This document shows, piece after piece, positions 53,470-64,000 of a DNA stretch of 64,000 bases (positions are counted from its first letter, which is position 1; each line of letters opens with the position of its first letter). A program made the translations under genes and the position numbers. The notes under the pieces were generated by a model. That model did no database searches. It saw only the letters and a list, made by a program, of their open reading frames with translations, and was not told the DNA's origin. The stretch is from Neoceratodus forsteri (lineage: Eukaryota; Chordata; Ceratodontiformes; Ceratodontidae), in NCBI GenBank assembly GCA_016271365.2, contig CM028136.1, positions 465,866,001-465,930,000 on the forward strand. The letters run 5' to 3'.

Positions 53470-54402
53470 CTAGCCTGGATGTCCAGGGAGTAATGCTTGG
53501 TGAAAGTGTGAACTGTTTTCCAGGTAGCTGCTTGACATCTCTATGATAGGGATGTCCCTGGCTGCAGCCAGGGATGCAGCTGTACCTCTAGTAGAGTGAG
53601 CCCTCAGGCCTGAAGGGGGAACCTTACCCAGTTTTTGATAACAAAATTGGATACAAGAGACAATCCACCTGGCAATGGATCTTTTAGTGGCAGGTTTCCC
53701 TTTACCAACCTCACCATAAGTGAGGAATAGTTGGAGGGAGTCAAACCTGTGACCCTTGGTACGCTCTATGTAGTAACTAAGGGCTCTCTTCACATCTAGC
53801 TGCAGCCAGCCTCTCGCCAGAGGAGGAATGGTCAGTGAAGTACACTGGAAGAGATACAGATTGATTAAGGTGGAAATCTGAAACCACCTTAGGCAAGAAC
53901 TTCCTGTTAGTCCTGAGGACCACCTTATCTCTGTAAAGGAGATAAAATCAGACTCCACTGACAAAGCTTGTAATTCACTTATGCGTCTGGCAGAAGTGAT
54001 GGCTACGAAATACAGTTTTCCAAGTCAAGTACTTAAGCTCTGCTGAAGACAAAGGCTCAAAGGGGGTTGCGTAAGCTGAGCAATGCAAACATTAAGATCC
54101 AAGGGAGCAGGGTCCCTGAATGGAGGGTTGGTGTGAAGCAATCCCTTGAAAAACTTGGAGAATACAGGGTGAGCAGAAAGAGAAGAGGGCTTTCCTGCTG
54201 ATATAAAAGCAGAGACAGCTGCCAAGTGCACTTTCAGGGTAGCTGGCCTCAGCCCCAAAGTATTTAAGTGGACCATATAATCCTGGATTGTGGGCAAATC
54301 AGCAGATTCTGGGGAAATATGCTTGCCAGAACACCATATGGAAAACCTTTTCCATTTAGAATTATAAGTAGCCCTGGTGCAAGGCTTCCTAGAAGCTTTC
54401 AA
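53470..54402 (-). pseudogene. A3 tyrosine recombinase, frameshifted
   Basis: The N-terminal domain (54025..54402) reads ASRKPCTRATYNSKWKRFSI and LKVHLAAVSAFISAGK. The catalytic part (53470..53964) has SGLRAHSTRGTAASLAAARD. A frameshift near 53540 displaces the VHTFTKHYSLDIQ tyrosine motif, and another lies near 53950. Confidence 0.88.
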
Positions 54403-54417
54403 GATATCGAGTACACC

Positions 54418-56200
54418 TTAAGAAAGGTGTAGGTCAGCAAACTTTAACTCCTCAAGAGCCAGGCCTTGAGATTGAGGGATTTGAGATCTGGGTACCAAAC
54501 TCTCCCCTGGGCGCAGGTTAACAGATTGTGATTCCTGGGAAGACACAGGGGAAGGTGGACTGCTAAGGACAGAAGGAGTGGATACCAGGGCTGTCTGGCC
54601 CAATCTGGAGCAATCAGAATCATCTTGCAAGGTTGAGATCTGATTTTGACTAGCACCTTGAACAAGAGAGGGAAGGGTGTGGGGGGGATAGAAACTCTCT
54701 TCCAGTTGAGAAAGAAGCATCCAGAGGTACTGAGCCCAACACTGGGGGTCTGCAGCAAAATAGCGAGAAGTTGGTGATTGTCTGGGGCTGCAAAAAGATC
54801 TATCTGAGGGATGCCCCACCTGGCAAATACTACCTCCAGTACTAGGGGGTCCAGAGACCATTCGTGAAGGCCCTGGGAAATCCTGCTGAGAGCATATGCC
54901 AGGACATTGTCCTTGCCTAGGAGGTGAACTGCCATGAGGGAGGTGTTCAGGGAATAAGCCAAGACCACAACTTCATTGCCTCGTGCACAAGGGCGAAGAC
55001 CGAGTGCCCCTTGCTTGTTGATGTACCACATTGTAGTGGTGTTGTCTGTTCTGACCTGTACCACTTTGCTCTGAACAGATGCAGAAAAAACCTGAAGTGC
55101 TAGAAAAACTGCTCTGAGTTCCAACAGATTGATGTGGAGCAGAGAATCCTGAGGGGACCACAATCCCTGGGTGGTGAGGTTGCCCATGTGAGCTCCCCAT
55201 CCCAAGAGGGACGCATCTGTAGTAAGGGTCAACGAGTGAGATTGAGGGATGAAAGGAATCCCTTGTCTCAGATTGCTCTGATCCTGCCACCACTGTGTAG
55301 GGCCTGGATCAGGGTTCGAGTTACTGGGATCAATTTGGTTAGAGAATCTCTCCTTTAAGACCAGAAGGCTCTCAAATGGAACTGAATGTCCCTCATCTGA
55401 AATCTTGCTCCCTGCACTACTGCTGTGGAGGCAGCCATGTGCCCTAGGAGCTGCAGAAAATGCCTTGCTGGTCGAGAGACCTGCAGGGTGAAGGAGGAGG
55501 CCAGAGCCACCAGGGTCTTTGCTCTTTCTAGAGGGAGGAAAGCTCTGGCCTGCTTTGTGTCCAGTTCTGCGCCTATGAAGGTGAGTAGCTGAACTGGCTC
55601 TAGAACTGACTTTGGGAGATTGAGAAGGAAACCTAGAGATGTAAGCATCTGCTGGGTAACTTGAAGGTGTAATCTGACTTGGTCTGGAGACTGGCCCACT
55701 ATGAGCCAGTCGTCCAGGTAAGGAAAGATGGCAATCTTTTGCCTTCTTAAATGAGCAACTGCTACTGCCAGGCATTTTGTGAATACCCTTTGGGCAGAGG
55801 TGAGGCCGAAGGGCATCGCTCTGAACTGGTAATGGCCTGAGGCAGTTCAAATCTGAGGTACTGGTGGGAGCTTCTGATGAGAACATGGAAGTAGGCATCC
55901 TTGAGGTCCAGGGACACTAGCCAGTCCCCTGGCCTTAGAGAGGGTAAAATAATTCCCAGAGTCACCATTTTGAATTTTGGTTTTAAAAGGTGCTTATTTA
56001 GGTATCTGAGATCCAGGATGGGCCACCATTCTCCGGTCTTTTTTGGGGTAAGGAAGTACCTGGAGTACAGTCCCTTGCCCTGGTGTAGGGGAGGAACCCT
56101 TTCTACAGCTCTGAGAGCCAGGAGGGTTGAGACTTCTGTTTCCAGAGCGAGAGCCTCTGATGGATTTGCAGGTGGAAAGGATCTGGTTCTCATCTTTGGA
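54418..56200 (-). pseudogene. A3 reverse transcriptase / RNase H
   Basis: RT motifs: PILDLRYLNKHLLKPKFKMV, LVSLDLKDAYFHVLIR, MPFGLTSAQRVFTKCLAVAV and the intact catalytic FPYLDDWLIVGQ. Thumb: LLGHMAASTAVVQGARFQMR. RNase H is in a 484-codon frame (54444..55898): LTTDASLLGWGAHMG, HINLLELRAVFLALQVF and VRTDNTTTMWYINKQG. The RT and RNase H frames differ, so at least one or two frameshifts separate them. Confidence 0.9.
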
Positions 56201-57938
56201 AATTTTTGAAACTGAGAACCAGTCCCTGGCTTACTACTTCCAGGACCCACTTGTCTGATGTTAAAGACTCCCAGTCCTGGGCCAGTAAGCCAGCCTGCCC
56301 ACAGGTAATGGAGAATCGGCCCTGGCCTCCCATCAGGGTGCCTGTTTGGCAGGGGGGCTTTAGGCTGAGGGGTGGAGCTGACCTGCTCGTGCCCGTCTGC
56401 CTCTCCCTCTGAAGAACCCCCTCTGGGCATAGGCTGAAGAGGAGGCCTGGGCTTGGTAAAAGGTTTGTGAAAAGGCCTGCCCTGCCCCTGGAAAGCTGCC
56501 TCTGAGGAGTGGCCTGCCTTCCTTGGCCTGTGCACCCTATAAGTGGTCCCATACTCATCCATTTTCTTCATGTAATTCTCTGTCTGCTCCCCAAACAGAG
56601 TTACCCACAACAGGAAAATCCATGGCCTTAGCCTGGGTATCCTGTGACAGGCTAGTACACCTGAGCCAAGCCATTCTGCGAAAAGCCACAGATGTAGCCA
56701 TGACTCTTGAAGATACATTATTAGAGTCCACTGCAGCATGGAACTGCACCTTGGATGCCTCAAAACTATCAGCAGCCACCTGCTCCAGCTCCTTGGCAAG
56801 CTGGCCAGGGACCTGTTTCGCTAGAGCCATAACAGTATCCCATCTGGATTTCTGGTATCTTGCAACATAGGCCACATAATTTGCCTGTCTGAGTCCCAAG
56901 GATGCTGCCATGTACTGTTTCCTTGCCATGGCATCAATCCTCCTGGAGTCCTTGTGAGGGGGGGTGTGAAGCCAAGGGAATATTTGCCTTATCACAGGCT
57001 GCAGCCTGCAGCCTGCACTACTCCAACATGGCTGCATTGTTGTGAAAGGAACTCCGTATCAGGGCCTGACAATGTGTACCTCTTGTCCATTTTTTTTATC
57101 CACAGGAGGTATAGTGTGAGGAACTTTTAAAATTTTTATTGTCTGTTTCCTAAAAGATTTATGTAAAGGAATAGACAATCTCCTGAACTCTGGGATATCC
57201 ATCATTTCTACATAGTCAGGCTCCTCCTGTTCATCCACAGCTTCTTCCAAAGGGAGCTGGAGGGTTTCAGCCACTTTCTTATAAAACATAAAATGAGAAG
57301 GGGACTCAGAAAGCCTAGGGGGAGACACTCCTGAAGCTCTGTCTGGGGAGATGTCCGGTTCAATGGGCACATCCAGACTTTCAAAATCACATTCACTCTC
57401 TTCATAATCCTCCTCCGGTTCATAAAATTCCTCTACATCATATTCTTGAACCGGTGGCACCGACCGAACCGACCGCTTACCTGATGGTGCCAGTTCAGTC
57501 GGAACCGGGGAAAGCGACTGGACAATTTTGATCGCTTTGGCTATCTCTGCAGCGGTTGGAGAAGGAAATTTTGGCTCCACACCTGCTGATTTTCTAGTCC
57601 TTTTTGCTGGGACTGACTCCTCCGAGTCAGCCCTCCATTTGCCTGAGGAAGTCTCGCCCTGGTCAGAGGGCACTCCCTCCGGTTCGGTTGGCACCGAACC
57701 GGGCTGGCCATCCGGGTCAGCGGACTTTTTGGCCTCTCGTTCCCTAAGCCTACCAACTCTCTTATCCAGGGTAGCTGCAGGGAAATTCCTGCAAATCTGG
57801 CAGTCTGCATTGAGGTGGTCAAACCCCAGACAATAAAACACGTGTGGTGTGTGGGTCAGCCTTGGCAAAGGCTTCCCCACAGACACTACAGTGCTGAAAC
57901 CCAGTGGGCCCGGTTTTTTTTGGGGGTTTCTCAGACAT
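56190..57938 (-). pseudogene. A3 Gag-like gene
   Basis: The likely start is at 57938, matching A1 and A2. The zinc knuckle reads FYCLGFDHLNADC, whose first cysteine lies in a shifted stretch. The acidic central part has EEFYEPEEDYEESECDF. The core at 56555..57037 reads KQYMAASLGLRQANYVAYVA and FHAAVDSNNVSSRVMATSVA. The basic C-terminus merges into the RT start. Frame changes near 57050 and 56560. Confidence 0.85.
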
Positions 57939-57959
57939 AGTGCCAGCCTAACCAAAAAC

Positions 57960-58330
57960 TTGCCGGTTTACGGCAATCAGCCAAGCAAGACACCCTTATC
58001 AGTTCCCAACCGTGTCACGGGTCGTGGAAAAAACCGTAATGAAATCCGTTTTTTTTAGAACCGATAAGAACCGGGAACCACACTCTAAATGCAATTTAAT
58101 AAAGTTTAACAACAACCTGATCGGTTCAAACCTGAACCGATAATATTGTTTGCAAGTTCCACACAGAAAAAATGTAAAACCTATCTATTACTTACGATAC
58201 CACAGAGCTTGAACCGACCGGTTGCGGTTAAAATAAGACAAAATGCAGTTTAAAACCGAGAAATTACACTTTTTAACCGACAAAATTAACCGAGCAGCAG
58301 GAAAAATCTCCGGAGCGACTGTTCAGTGAG
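57960..58330 (-). promoter_or_regulatory. A3 leader with repeated AACCG/CGGTT motifs
   Basis: Multiple boxes (gaaccgataagaaccggga, gatcggttcaaacctgaacc, gaaccgaccggttgcggtta, ttttaaccgac). Same position and spacing style as A1 and A2. Confidence 0.55.
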
Positions 58331-58508
58331 GCAGAGTAAAGAATCTGACAGTTTCAGTTTGAAGAACAACAGACAGAGTTTCTCAACCGAGCTCGCACTC
58401 AAGATTCCATGCCTGGCATGGAAAGTTAACTCTTTCACCTCCAGAGCAGTTCAAAGGCTGGGTCAAACTGCATATGTCATAATGTAGCAAGACTTCATGC
58501 TGTTTGAA
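58330..58508. repeat. A3 right inverted terminal repeat
   Basis: Inverted match to 52841..53050 (aatctgacagtttcagtttg, attccatgcctggcatggaa). Confidence 0.85.
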
Positions 58509-58630
58509 CCGTAGGCAATCCAGCAGAGTCTGGAGAAATGTTGTTCTTAGAACACCAATTGCTGAATCTTTTCCATTTGGAGTTGTAAGTGTTCCTGGTG
58601 GAAGGCCTGGAGAAGCCTTAAGAATATCCA
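58509..58630 (-). pseudogene. A2 tyrosine recombinase, N-terminal part
   Basis: Continuation of the A2 YR gene on the far side of A3. It aligns at nucleotide level with A3 54290..54410 (aatcttttccatttggagtt against aaccttttccatttagaatt). Confidence 0.8.
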
Positions 58631-60420
58631 GAACCCCTTAGGAAAGATGCAGATCTGCAAATTAACTCTTCAAGAGCCAAGCCTTGAGATTGAGAGACTG
58701 AAGATTCGGGTACCAAATCCTCCCCTGAGAGGATGTCAACAGGTTGTAATTCCTGAGAAGAGACAGGGGAAGGTGGACTGCTAGGGACAATGACAAGGGA
58801 TACCATGGCTACCTGGCCCAGTCTGGAGCAATCAGAATCACTTTGCATGGTTGTGACCTTATCTTGACTAACACCTTGAACAGGAGAGGGAAGGGGTGAA
58901 AAGCATACAGAACTTTCCCTTCCCAGTTCAGAATCAGAGAATCCAGGGAGACTGAGCCCAAGACTGGGGGTCTGCAACAAAAGAGAGGAAGTTGGTGATT
59001 GTCTGGGGCTGCAAAAAGATCCATCTCTGGTGTGCCCCATCTCGAGAAAATCACTTTCAAAACTAGAGGATCTAGGGCCCATTCGTGATGGCCCTGGGAT
59101 ATTCTGCTCAATGCATCTGTTAGGACATTGTCCTTCCCTGGGAGGTGAGCTGCTATCAGAGAGGTCTGCATGGAATAGGCCAGGGACCACAACTTCATCG
59201 CTTCTGTGCACAAGGCCGTTGACCAAGTGCCTCCTTGCTTGTTGATGTACCACATGGTGGTGGTATTGCCTGTCCTGACCTGAGCCACCCTGTTCTGTAC
59301 AGATTTGGAAAAAGCTTGCAGTGCCAGAAACACTGCTCTGAGTTCCAAGAGACTGATGTGAAGCAGAGATTCCTGAGGTGACCACAGTCCTTGGGTGGTA
59401 AGATCCCCCAAATGGGCTCCCAGTCCAGCAGGGAAGCATCTGTGGTGAGTATCACTGAATGAGACTGACTGACAAATGGAACCCCTTGTCTCAAACTGTG
59501 CTGATCCTGCCACCATTGCAAGGCTTGGATCAGGGTTCGAGTCACTGGGATTAGTTTGGTAAGGGAATCCTTTCTTTGGGACCAGAAGGCTCTTAAGTGG
59601 AACTGAATGTCCCTCATCTGGAATCTTGGCCCTTGGACCACTGCTGTGGAAGCTGCCATGTGGCCCAGAAGCTGAAGGAAATGCCTTGCTGGTCGAGACA
59701 CCTGAAGGGTGAAAGAAGAGGCCAGTTCCATAAGGGTTCTTGCCCTTTCCAGGGGAAGGAAGGCTCTTGCCTTTACTGTATCCAGTTCTGCACCTATGAA
59801 GGTGAGGAGCTGTATTGGTTCGAGAACTGACTTTGGAAGGTTGAGAAGGAATCCTAAAGAAGTGAGCACTTGCTGGGTCACTTGCAGATGTGACCTGACT
59901 TGGTCTGGAGACTAACCTACTATGAGCCAGTCGTCCAAGTATGGGAAGATGGAGCTCTTTTTTCTTCTTAGGAAAGCAACCACTACTGCCAGGCACTTTG
60001 TGAAAACCCTTGGGGCTGATGTTAGGCCAAAGAGCATTGCTCTGAATTGATCGTGGCCTGAGGGCAACTCGAACCTGAGGTACTTTCTGTGGTAGCACCT
60101 GATGGGAATGTGAAAGTAGGCATCTCTGAGGTCCAGGTAGGCTAGCCAGTCCCCTGGCCTTAGAGAGGGAAGGATAATTCCCAGAGTTACCATTTTGAAC
60201 TTTGGCTTCAAAAGATGTTTGTTCAGATATCTTAGGTCCAGGATGGGCCGCCATTCTCCTGTCTTTTTGGGGGTTAGGAAGTACCTGGAGTACAATCCTT
60301 TGCCCTTGTGTAGGGTGGGAACCCTCTCTACAGCTCTGAGATCTAGGAGAGAAGAAACCTCTGCCTCTAGGGCAAGGGTCTCAGAGATTTGCAGGTGGAA
60401 AAGATCTGGTTCTCATCTTG
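58631..60420 (-). pseudogene. A2 reverse transcriptase / RNase H, broken
   Basis: RT frame 59912..60295: PILDLRYLNKHLLKPKFKMV, LAYLDLRDAYFHIPIR, LFGLTSAPRVFTKCLAVVVA, FPYLDDWLIVG and then a stop at 59912. Thumb 59195..59881: LLGHMAASTAVVQGPRFQMR. RNase H: LTTDASLLDW, HISLLELRAVFLALQAF and TGNTTTMWYINKQGG, where the usual D of DNTTT is G. Confidence 0.88.
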
Positions 60421-60429
60421 GGAAATTTT

Positions 60430-62175
60430 TTTGAAGCTGAGAACCAGTAACCCTGTCTTACTACTTCCAGGACCCACTTGTCTGACGTAAGAGACTTCCA
60501 GTCCTGGACAAAGTAAGCCAGCCTGCCCCCTACTGGTATGGGAGAATCGGCCCGGGCAGACCCATCAGGGTGACTGCTTGGCAGGGGCTTTAGGCTGAGG
60601 GGTGGATGCTGGACTGCTCATCCCCCTTCTCCCGCTCCCTCTAAAGAACCCCTTCTGAGAAAAGGAAGAAGAGGAGGCCTGAGCTTGGTAAAAAGGCCTT
60701 TGAAAAGCCTGCCCCTGCCCCTGGACTGCTGCCTTTGAGGAGTTGCTTGCCTTTCTTTGGCCTGAGCACTCCTGTAAGTGGTCCTGTACTCATCCATCTT
60801 TTTCATGTAGTTCTCAGTCTGCTCCCAAAACACAGAATTACCAATGACAGGAAAATCCATGGCCTTAGCCTGGGTATCCTGTGAGAGGCTAGTACATCTG
60901 AGCCAAGCCATCCTGCGAAGAGCCACAGATGTAGCCATGACTCTTGATGATACATCACTGGAGTCTACAGCAGCATGAAACTGTACTTTCGATGCCTCAA
61001 TCCCATCTGCAGCCACCTGCTCCAGCTCCTTGGCAAGCTAGTCGGGGGCCTGTTTAGCCAGAGCCAGCACAGTGTCCCACCTGGACTTCTGGTACCTGGC
61101 TGTATAGGCCATATAGTTAGCCTGCCTGAGTCCCAAAGATGCTGCCATGTATTGTTTCTTTGACATGGCATCAATCTTCCTGGAGTCCTTGTCTGGGGTG
61201 GTGTGTGTGTGACGCCAAGGGAATATTTGCCTTATCACAGGTAGCAGCCTGCACAACCCCAACATGTCTGCATTGCTGAAAAAGGAACTCCGTGTCTGAG
61301 CCTGAGAGAGTGTACCTCTTGTCCATTCGTCTGTCCACAGGAGGTATAGAATTAGGAAACTTAAGAATTTTATGTGTCTGTTTCCCAAAGGATTTGTGGA
61401 GGGGAATATACAGTCTCCTGGACTCTGGGATGTCCATCATCTCAACATAATCAGGCTCTTCCTGATCCTCTACTGCTTCCTCCACAGGAAGCTGGAGGGT
61501 CTCAGCCACTTTTTTGTAAAACATATAGTGTGAAGGGGGACTCAGAAAGCTTAGGAGGAGAAACACCTGAAGGTCTGTCTGGGGAGACATCCGGGTCAAA
61601 AGGCACATCCAGACTTTCATTATCACCATAATCATCCTCATACTCGCCCTCCTCCAGTTCATAAAATTCTTCCAAAGTATAATCCGGAACCGGGGTAACC
61701 GACCGCACCGAGCCCCTGCCAGATGGTGCCGGTTCAGTCGGACCAAACTAAGCAATTGCACAATCCTTAACGCCTTGGCCATCTCATCAGCGGTCGGAGT
61801 ATGAAATTCTGGGTCCGAACCGGTCGATTTATCTTTTCTCTGTCTTTTTATCGGAACCGATTCCTCAGAATTGGCTCTCCTTTTGCCCGAAGAAGTATCA
61901 CCCTGGTCAGAGGGCACTCCTTCTGGTTCGGTTGCAACCGAACCGGCTGGCCATCCGGGTCAGCGGACTTCTCGGCCTCCCTTTCCCTCAGTCTACCTAA
62001 TCTCTTTTCCAGGGTAGATTTGGGAAAATTCTTGCAAATTTGGCAGTCTGAATTGAGGTGGTCAAACCCCAGACAATAAACAGGTGGTGTGGGGATCAGC
62101 CTTGGCAAAGACTTCCCCACACACACTGCAGTGTTGAAACCCAGTGGGCCGTTTTTCCTTGGGTTTCTCAGACAT
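60430..62175 (-). pseudogene. A2 Gag-like gene, broken
   Basis: The likely start is at 62175 with the knuckle YCLGFDHLNSDC at 61848..62126. Acidic middle EEFYELEEGEYEDDYGDNES; core KKQYMAASLGLRQANYMAYT and KVQFHAAVDSSDVSSRVMAT. Frame changes at several points. Confidence 0.83.
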
Positions 62176-62199
62176 GGCCAATCCTAACCAAAAACGTAC

Positions 62200-62545
62200 C
62201 CTTTTTTCGGCAATCCGCCAGGCAAGACTCCCCTATCGGTTCCTGACCGTGTCACGGGTCTTGGAAAAAAATGTAATTAAATCCGTTTTTTTTTTTAGAA
62301 CCGATACGGACTGGTTACCACACTCTAAAGTAAGCATAAGCTTTTTTACCTCAAACTGATCGGTTCAGCCGAACCCATCCACAATTTACAAGTTCCACAC
62401 AGAAACAAAACAAAAAACCTATCTAGTACTCACGGTACCACAGACAGAGACTTGAACCAACTAAGCGGTAACAGCAATTCGGTAGAAACTGACTGAAAAC
62501 CGACACTTCAACTGACTTTTTGAACCGAGCAGCAGGAGAAATCTC
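62200..62545 (-). promoter_or_regulatory. A2 leader with AACCG/CGGTT motifs
   Basis: Degenerate version of the A1/A3 array (atcggttcctgaccg, agaaccgatacgg, gatcggttcagccgaaccc, aattcggtagaaac). Confidence 0.5.
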
Positions 62546-62549
62546 CAGA

Positions 62550-62742
62550 GCGACTGTTCAGTGAGGCGGAGTAAAGAATCTGACGGTTGCAATTTAAACA
62601 GCAGCAGACAGGGGCTTCAACCGAGCTCGTGGTGAACATTCCATGCTGGTAATGGAAAGTTTAACTATTTGTTCTCAGGACAGTTGAAAGGCAGGACCTA
62701 ATTGCATATGTCAGAATACAGCAAGACTTCATGTTGTTTGAA
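62550..62742. repeat. A2 right inverted terminal repeat
   Basis: Inverted match to 51399..51600 (gcaatttaaacagcagcaga, accgagctcgtggtgaac). Confidence 0.82.
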
Positions 62743-63251
62743 TGAGCATCCTGAGGACTGCTCTTCCTTCCCGGGGAGGGATCTATTGGATGCGTCGCTT
62801 CTGGGCGACCCCTGACGGTAGTCAGGGGTGGCGCAAAGAAGTGACGCTGCAGATGCAGGGGTGGAACTGCGGTGGACGTCAGCACATAGTGCCCTTGACG
62901 TCACTGAACGTCTGAGCTTCGAGGGGCAACCAAAAGCAGAAAATTCCTGCTCTGTCTAGGTAGGGGGCAAAGGGCTCCAGTGGCAGGCACCCACATCCCC
63001 CTCCATGAAGGCTGGCCGAACCCTCCACTTGGACAGACCCTCTAATCTCAGAAAGGCCGCCAGGTAGGAGAGACGGGCCCTCCCACCGAGGGGGGTGATC
63101 CAGGGGCCTGGGAAGTCTGCTTGTGGGGTGCTGGAGGGAAGGGGAAGGGAGCTTCAAGCAGGGGAGTAAGAGGTGCCTGACCAAGAGAGCACCTCTAAGA
63201 GATGCCCTGACCAAGTGGAGTATAAAGAAAATGTACAAAAAAAAAAAAAAA

Positions 63252-63263
63252 TGCATGATCCAC
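63252..63263. repeat. Target site duplication, right copy
   Basis: atgcatgatcca, directly after the SINE poly(A) tail; matches 51272..51283. Confidence 0.85.
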
Positions 63264-63978
63264 CCGGAAGATCGTTAGTCTCTGGGATAGGATCTGTTAA
63301 CTGAAAAAAAAAAAAAGGACATTTTGTGGATTCTTTTCTACAAAACTCAGTTACACAATTGCCTTCATTTTTAAGAGACACAGGAGACACCATAAAAAAA
63401 CTAACTGATTTGAAATGGCAGGATGATTTTCTATGGTTGACCACTGTTGTGGAGGCATTGTACTCCTCCATCAGACATGAAGATGGGATTAAGGCCAAAA
63501 AGTAATTCCCAGAGAACGCATTATTCAGCATCACACCTACTGAATTTGTGTTAAAAATTTAGAGTTTGTATTAACACATAATGTCCAAGTTTAATGGTAC
63601 TTTCTATTTGCAGATGTGCATAACAGCGATGGGGGCTGTTACGCCTATCTTTTCCTGGGGTGCTGGGAGTCATCCACACTACAGAATGCTGCAGCCAACC
63701 CATTCTACAAAAATATAGTTAAATGGTTTTGATATATCGATGACTATCTGCACTTGGAAACGGAGTGAGGACTCTGCAAACAAATTTGTCAAATGGTTAA
63801 ATAGAAACGAACTAAACTGAAGATTCACGAACAAGATAGGAAAACCTAACATTGATTTTCTGGACATTACACTGACAGAAGATGTAACTACACATAGTAT
63901 CACCACAAATAGGTTTGGAAAAACCACAACTATGAATGCACTGCTGAATATTACAGTGCCCATCCCAAGAGCTTAAAG
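63252..63978 (+). pseudogene. Penelope-like RT, second part, broken
   Basis: Begins MHDPPGRSLVSGIGS (the usual PGRPIVSG block) and continues through shifted frames: NSVTQLPSFLRDTGDTIKKL, LTTVVEALYSSIRHEDGIKA, TAMGAVTPIF, FVKWLNRNEL, IDFLDITLTEDVTTHSITTN and RFGKTTTMNALL. Order and wording follow Penelope-like RT. Several stops. It ends at SLKN where a DIRS terminus begins. Confidence 0.82.
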
Positions 63979-64000
63979 AACAGGTTACTCACCTGAAACA
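63979..64000 (-). mobile_element. Start of another B-type DIRS element
   Basis: The last 22 bases (aacaggttactcacctgaaa) match the left terminus of B1 at 27591. Only the first bases are inside the window. Confidence 0.6.

Larger units (their letters stand above)
52841..58508 (-). mobile_element. DIRS retrotransposon, family A copy 3 (A3), nested in A2
   Basis: A full-length 5.67-kb copy. The left end is gaagaaaaaattactcacc at 52841 and the right end tcatgctgtttgaa at 58508. The A2 YR gene reads on from gaccatatagtcca to ccgtaggcaatccagcagag on the other side. It is the best-preserved family A member and the youngest in this nest. Confidence 0.93.
51399..62742 (-). mobile_element. DIRS retrotransposon, family A copy 2 (A2), split by A3
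   Basis: The left end is near 51399 (aaaaaaaattactcacc) and the right end at 62742 (ttcatgttgtttgaa). It is inserted in SINE copy 3. Its YR gene is interrupted by A3 (52841..58508). Without A3 it is about 5.7 kb. gag, RT/RNase H and YR are all present and all broken. Confidence 0.92.
51284..63251 (+). mobile_element. tRNA-derived SINE copy 3, split by DIRS A2
   Basis: The head (51284..51398) starts gctggccaggtgacgccgag with a B-box-like ggttcaggaac. The body and tail (62743..63251) end gagtataaagaaaatgtac and an A-run of 14 or more. It is flanked by the 12-bp duplication atgcatgatcca. Without the A2 insertion it is about 620 bases. A poly(A) tail plus duplication is the hallmark of LINE-mediated retrotransposition. 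Confidence 0.82.
49800..63978 (+). mobile_element. Penelope-like retroelement, split by a SINE/DIRS nest
   Basis: Coding sequence at 49808..51283 continues exactly at 63252 after a nested insertion of about 12 kb. It is cut again at 63979 by a B-type DIRS terminus. Motifs are those of the Penelope-like RT family. Orientation is plus. The C-terminal GIY-YIG endonuclease region would lie beyond the second break and is not in the window. Confidence 0.8.

Noticed and set aside
55134..55358. Plus-strand frames in A3
   Set aside because: Antisense shadows of the RNase H and thumb region.
18590..64000. Upstream PTBP2 exons (rest of RRM3, RRM1, RRM2)
   Set aside because: No frame with these motifs and splice sites was found to the right; presumably beyond the window.
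1..64000. CRISPR array, bacterial operons, riboswitches
   Set aside because: The sequence is clearly eukaryotic intron with retroelements; no regularly spaced repeats of that kind.

Overview
The window looks like intronic DNA from a vertebrate with a very large, transposon-rich genome. An amphibian, perhaps a caecilian or salamander, is the best guess; this is inferred from repeat content and was not tested. The only confident host sequence is a pair of adjacent coding exons of PTBP2 (neuronal polypyrimidine-tract-binding protein) on the minus strand at 18194..18271 and 18373..18589. They have clean splice sites and a matching reading phase. Almost everything else is transposon.

The dominant class is DIRS-type tyrosine-recombinase retrotransposons. 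At least five terminal-repeat families (A, B, C, D, E, plus a partial H) can be told apart. Each complete copy has non-identical inverted terminal repeats (ITRs) and an internal complementary region (ICR) that fuses the complements of both ends. Coding order is gag, then reverse transcriptase/RNase H, then tyrosine recombinase (YR). Every autonomous-type copy is coded on the minus strand, the same strand as PTBP2. No copy I could follow has all genes in one undamaged frame.

Layout: 1..611 unassigned, with an 85-codon open frame. 612..6214 DIRS A1. 6225..7745 old LINE and DIRS remnants. 8388..18060 DIRS C1, split by the gag-only DIRS D1 (10706..14745, plus strand). 18061..18784 PTBP2 exons and flanking intron. 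18785..19608 DIRS H fragment. DIRS E2 begins at 19609 and is split by C2 (20141..25960, itself carrying a CR1-like LINE and a tRNA-derived SINE) and by B1 (27591..36544, itself carrying D2, a second gag-only element). 36545..38095 E-like reverse transcriptase/gag remnant. 38096..41845 two CR1-like LINEs. 41846..48728 a segment bounded by a 27-nt inverted repeat and holding DIRS E1 plus an unidentified reading frame. From 48571 a hammerhead-like motif and Penelope-like sequence appear.

The right end is a four-level nest. A Penelope-like reverse transcriptase gene (49808..51283, resuming at 63252) is split by a tRNA-derived SINE with a 12-bp target duplication. That SINE is split by DIRS A2, and A2 is split by DIRS A3. 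At 63979 a further B-type DIRS end interrupts the Penelope-like element again.

The most novel-looking system is the D family. Two opposite-orientation copies of about 4.04 kb keep gag, ITRs and ICR but have no RT/RNase H/YR between gag and ICR. One D terminus matches the C-family terminus, which suggests mobilisation in trans by C-type enzymes. Boundaries of ITRs and of gene remnants are approximate unless stated otherwise.
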